Source of the DNA: Micromonospora sp. NBC_01699
GTDB taxonomy: Bacteria > Actinomycetota > Actinomycetes > Mycobacteriales > Micromonosporaceae
DNA: 64,000 nucleotides
NCBI RefSeq assembly: GCF_036250065.1
Contig: NZ_CP109199.1
Span: 3,534,001 to 3,598,000, forward strand
Direction of reading: 5' to 3'
A program made the translations under genes and the position numbers. Positions 24,927-36,100 of the stretch are shown here, piece by piece. Under the pieces are notes generated by a model. That model made no database searches, was not told the DNA's origin, and worked only from the letters and a program-made list of their open reading frames with translations. The first letter of the stretch is position 1. Every line of letters starts with the position of its first letter.

Positions 24927-26279
24927 ATGGCGCACGTACCGCCGCATGACGAGGTGCCTGTTTACGACATCGTCGGAGTGGGGTTCGGGCCGTCCAACCT
25001 GGCCCTGGCCATCGCCCTGACCGAACAGGCCGGCGCAACCGCACCGGGCGAGTCGACACCGCCGCTGAGCGCGATCTTCCTCGAACGACAACAGAGCTTC
25101 GGCTGGCACCGGGGCATGCTCCTGGACGACGCCACCATGCAGGTCTCGTTCCTCAAGGACCTGGTCACCCTGCGCAACCCCACCAGCCGGTTCAGCTTCC
25201 TGGCCTACCTGCACGCCAAGGACCGGCTGGTCGACTTCATCAACCACAAGACGCTCTACCCACTGCGGATCGAGTACCACGACTACCTCGAATGGGCCGC
25301 CGCCCAGGTGGACGACCTGGTCCGGTACGGCCACGAGGTGATCGGCGTACGCCCGGTGACCACCGACGACGGCATCGAGCTGGTCGACGTGCTGGTCGAC
25401 ACCGGCGAGGGCACCACCGTGCACCGCGCCCGCAACCTCGTGCTCGCCACCGGTCTGCAACCCCGGCTACCGGCCGGTGTGATCGCCGACGACCGGATCT
25501 GGCACAGCCGCGACCTGCTGTTCAACCTCGACCGGCAGACCGGCGCGGCACCGTCCCGGTTCGTCGTCGTCGGCGCCGGACAGAGCGCCGCCGAGATCAC
25601 CGCGCACCTGCACGAGCGGTTCCCCGACGCCGAGGTCTGCGCCGTCTTCTCCCGGTACGGCTACAGCCCGGCCGACGACAGCTCGTTCGCCAACCGGATC
25701 TTCGACCCCGGTGCCGTGGACGACTACTTCGACGCGCCCGCCGAGGTCAAGACCCAGCTCATGGACTACCACGGCAACACCAACTACTCGGTGGTGGACG
25801 GCGACCTGATCGCCGAGCTGTACCGGCGCAGCTACCGCGAACAGGTGCTCGGCCAGTCCCGGCTGCGGCTGCTCAACACCTCCCGACTGCGCGCCGCCGT
25901 GTCGGACCCCGACGGCGTACAGGTCACCATCGAGACCCTGATCACCGGGCAGCCTGCCGTACTCGACGCGGACGTGCTGGTCTGCGCCACCGGTTACGAC
26001 CCGGTCGACCCGGCCAGCATGCTCGGTGAACTGAACCGCTACTGCCACCGCGACGAACTCGGCCGGCTGCGACTGGACCGGGACTACCGGGTGTCCACCG
26101 GCGACGAGCTGCGCTGCGGCGTCTACCTCCAGGGCGGCACCGAACACAGCCACGGGATCAGCTCCTCGCTGCTGTCCAACGGCGCCGTACGCGCCGCCGA
26201 GATCCTGGAGTCGATCGTGGCCCACCGCGACACGCCCAGCCCGGTGCCGGCGTACCCGGCCGCTGCCCTGCGGGGCTGA
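24927..26279 (+). CDS. L-ornithine N5-monooxygenase
   Basis: This 450-residue class B flavin N-monooxygenase has an FAD-binding GVGFGPSNLAL motif at about residues 17-27, an NADPH-binding GAGQSAAEI motif near 218-226, and the C-terminal ATGYD and EHSHGISSSLLS signatures of CchB/SidA-type enzymes. It hydroxylates the side-chain nitrogen of free L-ornithine in the cytoplasm, the first committed step to the hydroxamate units. The ATG at 24927 is preferred over a GTG at 24918 because AGGGG sits at good spacing only for the ATG. The NRPS follows after 131 bases on the same strand. Confidence 0.92.
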   Translation: MAHVPPHDEVPVYDIVGVGFGPSNLALAIALTEQAGATAPGESTPPLSAIFLERQQSFGWHRGMLLDDATMQVSFLKDLVTLRNPTSRFSFLAYLHAKDRLVDFINHKTLYPLRIEYHDYLEWAAAQVDDLVRYGHEVIGVRPVTTDDGIELVDVLVDTGEGTTVHRARNLVLATGLQPRLPAGVIADDRIWHSRDLLFNLDRQTGAAPSRFVVVGAGQSAAEITAHLHERFPDAEVCAVFSRYGYSPADDSSFANRIFDPGAVDDYFDAPAEVKTQLMDYHGNTNYSVVDGDLIAELYRRSYREQVLGQSRLRLLNTSRLRAAVSDPDGVQVTIETLITGQPAVLDADVLVCATGYDPVDPASMLGELNRYCHRDELGRLRLDRDYRVSTGDELRCGVYLQGGTEHSHGISSSLLSNGAVRAAEILESIVAHRDTPSPVPAYPAAALRG

Positions 26280-26295
26280 CCGCCGTCGGTGCCAC

Positions 26296-26316
26296 CCGGC
26301 CGGTCCGCCCGGCCGG
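26296..26316 (+). terminator. Possible intra-operon hairpin between hydroxylase and NRPS genes
   Basis: Two copies of the palindromic octamer CCGGCCGG are separated by five bases, allowing an 8-bp stem. It may partly attenuate transcription or protect the upstream mRNA. Being short and without a U-tract, it is a weak call. Confidence 0.3.
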
Positions 26317-26410
26317 TCGGTGCCGGGCCACCCCCTGCCTGCCCGACGCGGGACCGGCCGCGCCGTCCCGCGCCCTCCCGCGCAACCCTGTCGAAGAGGT
26401 GTGAGTCTTC

Positions 26411-29400
26411 TTGTCCGCCAGCGAACTGACCACCGTGGACGACGCGCTCCGGTATTGGCGCGACCGGCTGAGCCCGGCCGCTCCGGAGATCGCGCTACCG
26501 TCCGACGGGCCGGACCGGGAACTCACCGGGGACGTCGACCCGGACCTGGTCGAGGGCGCCCGTCGGGTACTGCCGGACACCCTGGCCGCGCTGGTGGCCG
26601 AACACGCCCGACGGGTCGGCGCGACCCCGGACGACGTCGTACTCGCCGGGTTCCTGGCCCTGCTCGCCCGGTACGGCAACGGCACCGACCCGGTGCTGAT
26701 CGCCGGGGACCTGCCGCTGCGCCTCGACCTCGCCGGTCCCGCCGGTCTCGGCGACCTGGTCGGACGGGTCGTGGCCGCACGGGCCGAGACGGCGGCGTAC
26801 GCGCTGCCGCTGGCGGAGATCACCGCGCACCTGGACCCGGAGCGGCCCGGCCCGTTGAGCAACATCGGGTACGCCGGCACCCCCGACCCCCGGCTCGACC
26901 TGTGGCTCGGACTCACCGCGACGGCGGACACACTCGCGGTGGAACTGCGCCACCGGCTCGGGGCGCTGACCGGGGCCGGAGCCGACCGGCTGCTCGGCCA
27001 CCTGGAGGTGCTGCTCACCGACGGACTGCGCCGGCCGGACCAGCCGCTCGGGCAACTCGACCTGCTCGTACCGGTCGAACACGAGCTGATGGTGCGGCGC
27101 TGGAACGACACCGCCATCACCGGGGCGTCCCTACCGCTGCCGGAGCTGTTCGAGGCGTGGGTCCGGCGTACCCCGGACGCGGTGGCGCTGGTGCTGGAGC
27201 GAACCGAACTGACCTACGCGGAACTCAACGTCCGGGCCAACCGGCTCGCGCACCGGCTGATCGCCGCCGGTGTCGGACCGGAACGGCTGGTCGCGCTGGC
27301 GCTGCCCCGCTCGGTCGACCTGTTCGTGGCCGAACTCGCCGTGCTCAAGGCCGGCGGGGCCTACCTGCCACTCGACGTCGACTACCCGGCCGAGCGGATC
27401 GGCTACATGCTCGCCGACGCCGCGCCGATCTGCCTGCTGACCACGGCCGAGCTGGCCGGCGACGTACCCGAACACCCGGGCACGGCCCGGCTGCTGCTCG
27501 ACCAGCCCGACCTGGCCCGGCAGATCGCCGCCGGCCCCGACACCGACCCGACCGACGCCGACCGGACCGCCCCGCTCGACGTGCGCAACACCGCGTACGT
27601 CATCTACACCTCCGGCTCCACCGGGCGCCCCAAGGGCGTCGTGCTCTCCCACACCGGCGTGGCCAAACTGCTCGCCACCCAGACCGAACGGTTCGGCGTC
27701 GGCCCGCACAGCCGGATTCTCCAGTTCGCGTCGCCGAGCTTCGACGTGGCGTTCTGGGACCTGTGCCTGGCCCTGCTCTCCGGCGGCCGGCTGGTGGTGG
27801 TGCCCACCGAACGGCGGCTGCCCACCGCCGACCTCGCCGACTACGCCCACGAACACGGCGTCACCTTCATGATCCTGCCGCCGGCCCTGCTGGCCGCCCT
27901 GCCACCGCAGGTCGAGCTGCCGGCCGACGCGACCCTGCTCGCCGGCACCGAACGCGTCTCCGCCGAACTCGTCGCCCGGTACGCCGGACGGCAGCGGATG
28001 TTCAACGCGTACGGGCCGACCGAGGCGACCGTCAACTCCACCCTGGGCCGCTGCACCCCGACCACTCGCCCCGGTTCCTCGGTGCCGATCGGCCGACCCG
28101 ACCCCGGCACCCGCGCGTACGTACTCGACGCCGCCCTGCGACCGGTGCCGGTCGGGGTGATCGGCGAGCTGTACCTCGGCGGCGGTGGGCTGGCCCGTGG
28201 TTACCTCGGCCGGCCGGCGCTGACCGCCCAACGGTTCGTCGCCGACCCGTACGGCGAGCCGGGACAGCGGCTCTACCGGACCGGTGACCTGGTCCGGTGG
28301 CGTGCCGACGGCCAGCTCGACTTCGTCGGCCGCGCCGACGACCAGGTGAAGATCCGTGGTTACCGGATCGAGCTCGGCGAGGTCGAAGCGGCGCTGGCCC
28401 GCGATCCGGACGTGGCGCAGGTGGTCGCCACGGTCCGCGAGGACCAGCCGGGCGAGCGCCGCCTGGTCGCGTACGTGGTGCCGGCCACCAGGGAGCGGCC
28501 CGCCGCCGACAGCGGTGAACACCAGGTCGCCCAGTGGAAGGACCTGCACGAACTGCTCTACACCGCCGGTACGACCGAACCGGCGGCGGAGAACTTCACC
28601 GGCTGGAACAGCAGCTACGACGGCCAACCCATCCCGCTGCCGCAGATGCGGGCCTGGCGCGACGCCACCGTCGCCCGGATCGCCGCACTGCGCCCGGAAC
28701 GGATCCTGGAGATCGGCGTCGGCAGCGGCCTGCTGCTGTCCGGACTCGCGCCCGGCGCCGCCGACTACTGGGGCACCGACCTGTCCGAGCAGGCAATCGA
28801 CTCGCTGCGCCGGCACGTCGACCGCGACACCGACCTCGCCGCCCGGGTCACCCTGCGGGCCCAACCGGCACACCGCTTCGACGGCCTGCCGACCGGCTAC
28901 TTCGACACCGTGATCGTCAACTCGGTGGCCCAGTACTTCCCCGACGCCGACTACCTCGCCGACGTCCTGCGTCGCGCGGTCGACCTGCTCGTACCCGGCG
29001 GCCGGGTCTTCGTCGGCGACGTCCGCAACCTGCGCCTGCTGCCCTGCTTCCGGGCGGCGATCCAGGTCGGCCGCCGAGTCGACGGGACCGGACTCGATTC
29101 GACCGGACTCGACCCAGTCCGGATCGCGGTCGAGCAGGACCTGGCCTGGGAGGGCGAACTCCTGCTCGACCCGGAGTTCTTCCCCGCCCTCGCCCGCGAG
29201 CTGCCCGAGGTCGACGGAACCGACCTGTGGGTGAAGCGGGGCGAGGACCACAACGAACTGACCCGCTACCGGTACGACGTGGTGCTCCACCGCCGGGCCG
29301 GCGACCCGGTCACCGCACGCACGGCCGGCGACCCGGTCAACGGCACGGCCGACGGGGACGAGCCGCGGACGTACCGGTGGGGGAGTGCGGTCGCGGACCT

Positions 29401-30113
29401 CGACGCGCTCGCGGACCTGTTCGACGGCGGGCGCCCGTCGGCGCTGCGGGTCACCGCCGTGCCGAACGCGCGACTGACCGTGGACCTCGCCGCCGCCCGC
29501 ACCCTGGCCGGCGAGCCGGAGCCGCCGGCCGACGCGGTGGACCCGGAGGCCCTGCACCGGCTGGGCGCCCGACTCGGCTACACGGTCGCCGTCACCTGGA
29601 CCGCCGACGCCACCGACGGCAGCCTGGACGTGCTGTTCAGCACCGGCCCCGCCACCACCGACGCCTACCGGCCGGTGTCGACCGGATCCCGTCGCCCCGA
29701 GTACGGCAACCGCCCGGCCCGCTTCCGTGACCTGCCCACCCTGCTGCGCCGGCTACGCGAACAGGCCCGGACCTGGCTGCCCGAGTACATGGTGCCGGCC
29801 GCCATCGTGGCGCTGCACCGGCTGCCGGTCACCGGCAGCGGCAAACTCGACCGGGCCGCGCTGCCCGTGCCCGACCGGGGCGCGCTCAGCACCGGCGTAC
29901 GGCCGCGCAGCGCCCGCGAGGAACTGCTCTGCACCCTCTACGCCGAGGTGCTCGACCTGCCCACGGTCGGCATCGACGACGACTTCTTCGCCCTCGGCGG
30001 GGACAGCATCGTCGCCATCCAACTGGTCATCCGGGCCCGCCAGGCCGGTCTGGCGATCACCCTGCGGCAGGTGTTCGTCAGCCGTACGGTCGCCGAACTC
30101 GCCCCGGTCGCGG
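26411..30113 (+). other. NRPS module 1: partial C - A1 [N-methyltransferase] - T1
   Basis: Residues 1-230 resemble only the C-terminal lobe of a condensation domain; no HHxxxDG exists, so it cannot condense. A1 runs from about 233, and its specificity positions read DVWILGAVNK by my alignment to GrsA. A methyltransferase of about 400 residues (about 708-1110; SAM motif EIGVGSG near 767) is inserted between motifs A8 and A10. T1 carries Ser1199 in GGDSI. Prediction: loads and N-methylates an ornithine-derived starter. Confidence 0.75.
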
Positions 30114-33100
30114 TGCCGGTCAGCGCGGCGGTCGCCGAACCGCTGGCCCCGGTGCTCGACCCGGACGCCACCGCGCAACTCGCCGCCGACCTGCCCGGAC
30201 TGGTCGAGGCGCTGCCGGTCACCCCGATGCAGGAGGGCTTCTACTTCCACGCCCTCGCCGACGGCACCGGCACCGACGCGTACCTGGTGCAGCTCATCGT
30301 CGACCTCGACGGCCCGCTCGACCCGGCCGCGCTGCGCCGCGCCGGGCAGCGGGTACTGAACCGGCACGCGCCGCTGCGGGCCGGGTTCCGGCTCGCCGGC
30401 GACGGCCGGCTGATCCAGGCCGTCGTCACCGGCGTCGAACTGCCCTGGCGGACCGTCGACCTGTCTGGGCTGGACGAGCCCGGACAGCGCGACCGGCTCG
30501 CCGCCGAGACCGACAGCGAGCGCGCCCGCCCGTTCGACCTGGCCCGGCCGCCGCTGCTGCGGGCGCTGCTGCTGCGCCGCGACGACAACCGGCACTGGCT
30601 GGTGCTCCAGTTCCCGCACATCGTCGCCGACGGCTGGTCGGTGCCGGTGCTGCTGCGCGACCTGCTCGCCCTGTACGGGCCCACCGACACCGTGCCGCCA
30701 CTGCCGGCGCTCACCCCGTACCGGGACCATCTCGCCTGGCTGGCCCGGCAGGACCGGGACGCCGCCCGGACCGCCTGGCGGCAGGTGCTGGCCGGGGTGG
30801 ACGAGCCGACCCGGCTGGTGCCGGCGGCCGGACCGGACCGACCGGCCAACCCCGGTGAGGTACGCATCGCGCTGCCCGAGCCGACCACCGCCGGCCTCAG
30901 CGCACGGGCCCGTGAGCACGGCATCACCCTCGGGGTCCTGCTCCAGGGGGCCTGGGGCATCCTGCTCGGCCACCTCACCGGACGCCGGGACGTGCTGTTC
31001 GGCACCACCGTCAGCGGGCGGGCGGCCGACCTCGACGGCATCGGCGACCTGGTCGGGCTGCTCATCAACACGCTGCCGATCCGGGTCCGTTGGCGCCCGG
31101 AACAGCCGCTGGTCGACGTGCTCGCCCGGTTGCACGGCGAACAGTCGGACCTGCTCGACCACCAGCACCTCGGCCTGGCCGAACTGCACCGGATCGCCGG
31201 CCTGGACGAGCTGTTCGACACCCTGGTGGTGCTGGAGAACTACCCGGACCCGGCGGACCTGCGGGACCCCGCCGGCACCCTCGCCGTCACCGGGACCGAC
31301 TACCGGGACGCCGGGCACTACCCGCTCGCCCTGATCGTCGTCCCCGGCGACCGGCTGGAACTGCGGTTCAAGCACGACGCCGCGCGGCTGGACCGGACCG
31401 CTGTACACCGGATCGCGGGCTGGCTGACCCGACTGCTGGAACAGGTGGTCGACGACCCGTACCGGCCGGTGGGGCGGGTCGAGCTGCTGTCCGGCGCCGA
31501 GCGGCGGGACCTGCTGGCCCGGCTCGCCGGCCCGGACCACGCCGACGACGTCCCCACCACCCTGCTCGCCGCGATCGAGGCGCAGGTCGCCCGGACCCCG
31601 GACGCGCCCGCGCTGGTCTCCGACGACGAGACGCTGAGCTACGCCGAACTCGACGCCCGCGCTGCGGCACTGGCCGCCGAACTTCTCGCCCGGGGCGCCG
31701 GGCCGGAGCGGGTCGTCGCGGTCGCCGTACCCCGCTCGGCGGAACTGGTCGTGGCCCTGCTCGGGGTGCTCAAGGCCGGTGCCGCGTACCTGCCGCTGGA
31801 CGTGGACCACCCGGCCGACCGGCTGGCGTACCTGCTCGCCGACTCCGGCGTGCGCACGGTGGTCACCACCGCTGCCGCCGCACCGCTGCTGCCCACCGGT
31901 CTCGACCTTGTCGTGCCGGGGACGGACGCGCCGCCACCGGGTGACGACGCCCTCCGGACGCTGCCGCACCCCGCACAGCCCGCCTACCTGCTCTACACCT
32001 CGGGCTCGACCGGGCAGCCGAAGGGTGTGCTCGTACCGCACTCGGCGATCGCCGCCCAACTCGCCTGGGTGCAGGACCGGTTCCGGCTCACCGCCGACGA
32101 CCGGGTGCTGCACCACCTGTCGGCGAGCTTCGACCCGGCCGCGCTGGAGATCTTCTGGCCGCTGACCGCCGGGGCGACCGTGGTGCTCACCGCCCCGGAC
32201 GCCACCGGCGACCCGGCCCGGCTGGCCTCGGCGGTCCGCCGCCACTCGGTGACCACGCTGGTTGTCGTCTCCTCGATGCTGGCCGCCTTCGCCGACGCGG
32301 TCGAGGTCGGCGGCGACGCGCGGTCGGTGGGCACGCTGCGCCGGGTGCTCGCCGGCGGCGACGCGCTCGGCGAGACCGTCGCGCGCCGCTGGCGGGAACT
32401 CACCGGGGTACCGGTGCACAACGTGTACGGCCCGACCGAGGCAACGATCCAGGTCACCTGTGCCGATGCCGCGGACGGGCGGACCGGCCCGGCGACCGGC
32501 ACCACCGTCCCGATCGGACGCGCGGTCGCCGGCACCCGGCTCTACGTACTCGACGAGGGGTTGCGCCCGGTGCCACCGGGGGTGTCCGGCGAGCTGTACG
32601 TCGCCGGGGTGCAACTCGCCCGTGGCTACCTCGGCCGGGCGGTGCTGACCGCGCACCGGTTCGTCGCCGACCCGTACGGGCCGGCGGGGCAGCGGATGTA
32701 CCGCACCGGTGACCTGGTCCGGTCCACCGCCGACGGGACGCTCGAATACCTGGGGCGGACCGACCGGCAGGTGAAGATCCGGGGCCACCGGGTCGAACTG
32801 GGCGAGATCGAGGCCCGGCTCACCGCCCGACCCGAGGTGGCCGCCGCGGCGGTGGTCGCCCGGACCGGGGCGACCGGTTCGGCTCGGCTGCTCGGCTACC
32901 TGGTTGCCCGGACCGGCACCACCATCGACCCGGACGCGCTGCTGACCGGGCTGGCCGAGACGCTGCCCGCACCGCTGGTTCCGGCCGCGCTGCTGGTGCT
33001 GGACACCCTGCCGCGTACGGCGAGCGGCAAGCTCGATCTCGACGCGCTGCCGGAGCCGTTACCCGTACGGGTCGCCGGCCGGGCGCCGCGTACCGGGCGG

Positions 33101-36100
33101 GAGCGGCTGTTCTGCGAGATCTTCGCGTCCGTACTCGGGGTGGCGCAGGTCGGTCCGGACGACGACTTCTTCGTCCTCGGCGGGGACAGCATCGCGTCGA
33201 TCGGGGTCGCCAACCGGGCGCACGCCGACCGGCTGACGATCAGCCCGCGTGACGTGTTCACCCACCGCACCCCGGCCAACCTGGCGGAACTGGTCGGCCC
33301 GGAGCCGGTGGACGCGACCCCGGAGCCGGCTGGCGCCCCGGTGACGGCGATCCCGGAGCCGGTTCCCGGCCCGATCACGGCGACCCCGGAGCCGGCTGGC
33401 GCCCCGGAGCCGGTCTCGGACCGGTACGGCGACGTGCCGCCCACCCCGGCCGTGCACCGGCTGCGGGAGAGCGGGCTACCGGTCACCGGGGCCGGTACGG
33501 CGGTGCTCGCCCGTACCCCGGTCGGGACGACCACCGCGCAGGTCCGCGCCGCCCTCGCGGCGCTGCTGGACCGGCACGACGGGCTGCGCCAGCGGCTGAC
33601 CCGGATCGGCGCGCTGCTCTGGACCCTGCACATCGCCCCGGCCGGCGTGGCCACCGGCGACGACCTGCCGCTGACCGTCGCGGACACGGTGGTCGACCCG
33701 GCGACCGCGGACGAGTGGACGCGGGCGGCGCTCGCCCGGCTCGATCCGGAGGCCGGTGCGGTCGTCGACGCCGTCTGGTTCGACGGCGGCCCGGACGGTT
33801 CGGGTCACCTGCTGCTGGCGGCGCACCGGCTGGCCGTGGACGAGGCGTCCTGGCCGATCCTGCTGGCCGACCTGTCCACCCTGCTGGCAGGGGCCGGTGC
33901 CTTGGACACGGCGCCGGTGCCCACCCCGCTGCGGGGCCATGTCCGCTCCCTCGGCGAGCAGGCCCAGCACCCGGCCCGGCTCGCCGAACTGACCCACTGG
34001 GCGCAGACCCTGGCGCCCGGAACGGACCCGCTCGCCCTGCCCCTGCCGCCCGGCGCGGACCCGGCGTCCCGGTCCACCATCGAGCTGGTCCTGAATTCGG
34101 TCGGCGTCGACAATCCGGCCGACGGCCTGGGTTCGGTCGGCGTCGACATCTCGGCCGACGATCCGGGTTCGGTTGCCGTCGACGGTCCGGTCGACCTGCT
34201 GCTCGCCGCGTTGCGGGTCGCGGTGACCCGCCGCCAGCGACGGCACGGTCGGGACACGGACACCGACCTGCTGGTCGACGTCGTGACCGCCGGCCGCACC
34301 CCGGCCGGCGACGACCTGTCCCGCACGGTCGGGCCGCTGGGCCGGGTGCATCCGGTACGCCTGCCGGCCTCGGACGACCCCGCCGAGGCGCTGGCCGACG
34401 TGGTCGGCCACCGTGCCACCGTCCCGGACCACGGAACCGGGTACGACCTGCTGCGTCACCTCAACCCGCAGGCCGCCCCGATCCTCGCCCAGATGGCAAG
34501 CCCGCCGGTGCTGGTCGACTACGCGGGCGCCCTGCCCGACGCACGGTGGCTGGGCACGCCGACCGCCCACCCGCACCCGTTGCTGATCACCGTCCGGGAC
34601 GGGGACGCTCCGACCGCGACCTGGACCTGGGCGACGGCCGCCTGGGACGAGTCCGACGTACGCGAACTCGCCGACGACTGGCTCACCGCGCTCGCCGAGC
34701 TGACCGCCCCCGTGCGTGCGGTCGACGCACAGCCGCTGCCCACGATCGACCCGGCCGAACTGGACCTGGTCCGGGCGCGCAGCCCGTGGCCGGTGGGCGA
34801 GGTGTGGCCGCTGTCGCCGTTGCAGGAGGGCCTCTACTTCCACGCCAGCTACGACCAGGGCGAGATCGACGTCTACACCGCGCAGGTCGCGTTCGAGGTG
34901 GCGTACCGGATGGACGCCGACCGGCTGCGCGCCGCCTGCGTGACCCTGCTGGCCCGCAATCCGGGCCTGCGGGCCGGTTTCACCGGTGACGGGCTGACCG
35001 CGCCGGTGCAGTTCATCACCGCCGACCCGCCGCCGCCGCTGACCGTGGTCGACCTCGCCACGGTGTCCGGCCCGGACCGGGCGGCCCGGATCGAGGCCCT
35101 GCTCGCCGACGACCGGACCCGCCGGTTCGACCCGGCCCGGCCGCCGCTGTTCCGGCTGCTCCTGCTCCGCCTCGACGACGGCACCGACCGGCTGGTGATC
35201 ACCCACCACGTGCTGCTCTGGGACGGCTGGTCGGCCCGGATCGTGCTGGACCAGCTCCTCGCCCTGTACGCCACCGGCGGCGACGACACCGACCTGCCAC
35301 CGGCCGGCTCGTACCGGGACTACCTGGTCTGGCTGACCGAACAGGACCGGGACGCGGCGCTGGCCGCCTGGCAGGCGGAGTTCGCCGACCTGGCCGAGCC
35401 GACGCTGATCGCGCCGGTGGACCGGGCCCGCCGGCCGGTCCTGCCGCAGCGGCGCCGGGCCGAGCTGTCGCAGGCGTCGACGGCCAGGATCCGGGCGGCC
35501 GCGCGGAAGCACGGCGTCACCCTCAACACGCTGCTCAACGCCGCCTGGGCGCTGGTGCTGTCCACCGCGGTCGGGCGTACCGACGTGGTGTTCGGTGCCA
35601 CCGTCGCCGGTCGGCCGGCCGAGATCCCGCACGTCGGCAACGCGGTCGGGCTGTTCCTCAACACCGTGCCGGTACGGGTCACCCTCGATCCGTTCGAGCG
35701 GGTCGGTGACCTGCTGCGCCGGATCCAGGCGTCGCGTACGGCGCTGATGGCGCACGAGTACCTGGGCCTGGGCGAGGTGCAGCGCGGCAGCGGGCACGCC
35801 CAGCTCTTCGACACCCTCTTCGCACTGCAACAGGTCGGCGGCGGGGACGAGGCCACCGACCTGCGGGACCGGCACGGGCTGACCGAGGTCGGCAGCGTCG
35901 ACGCCACCCACTACCCGCTGACCCTGGTGGTCGCACCCGGCGCGACCGTACGGGCGACGCTGGCGTACCGGGACGACGCGATCGCCGCGACGACGGCGGC
36001 GAGCCTGCTGGACCGGTTCACCACCGTGCTGGAGCGGCTCGCCGGTGACCCGGACCGGCCGGTCGGCCGGCTGGACGTACTCCCGGCGGCGCAACGGGCG

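Larger units (their letters stand above)
30114..34770 (+). other. NRPS module 2: C - A2 - T2 - degenerate E
   Basis: The condensation motif is PHIVADG with the catalytic second His kept (H1403). A2 spans about 1713-2215 with code DPLVVAVIQK, which I cannot match to a known substrate. T2 Ser2260 lies in GGDSI. A 33-base tandem repeat forms the T2-E linker. The E domain (about 2337-2785) reads HRLAVDE at H2472-E2478 in place of HHxxxDG, and DYAG in place of NYLG, so epimerisation is doubtful. Confidence 0.75.

Noticed and set aside
26411-27105. A full starter condensation domain at the NRPS N-terminus
   Set aside because: Only about 230 residues precede A1 and no HHxxxDG is present, so it is called a C-terminal-lobe remnant.
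26320-28287. 655-codon plus-strand frame overlapping the NRPS start
   Set aside because: Frame-shifted shadow of the A1 domain: Arg/Pro/Ala-rich, no motifs, while the other frame carries all A-domain cores.
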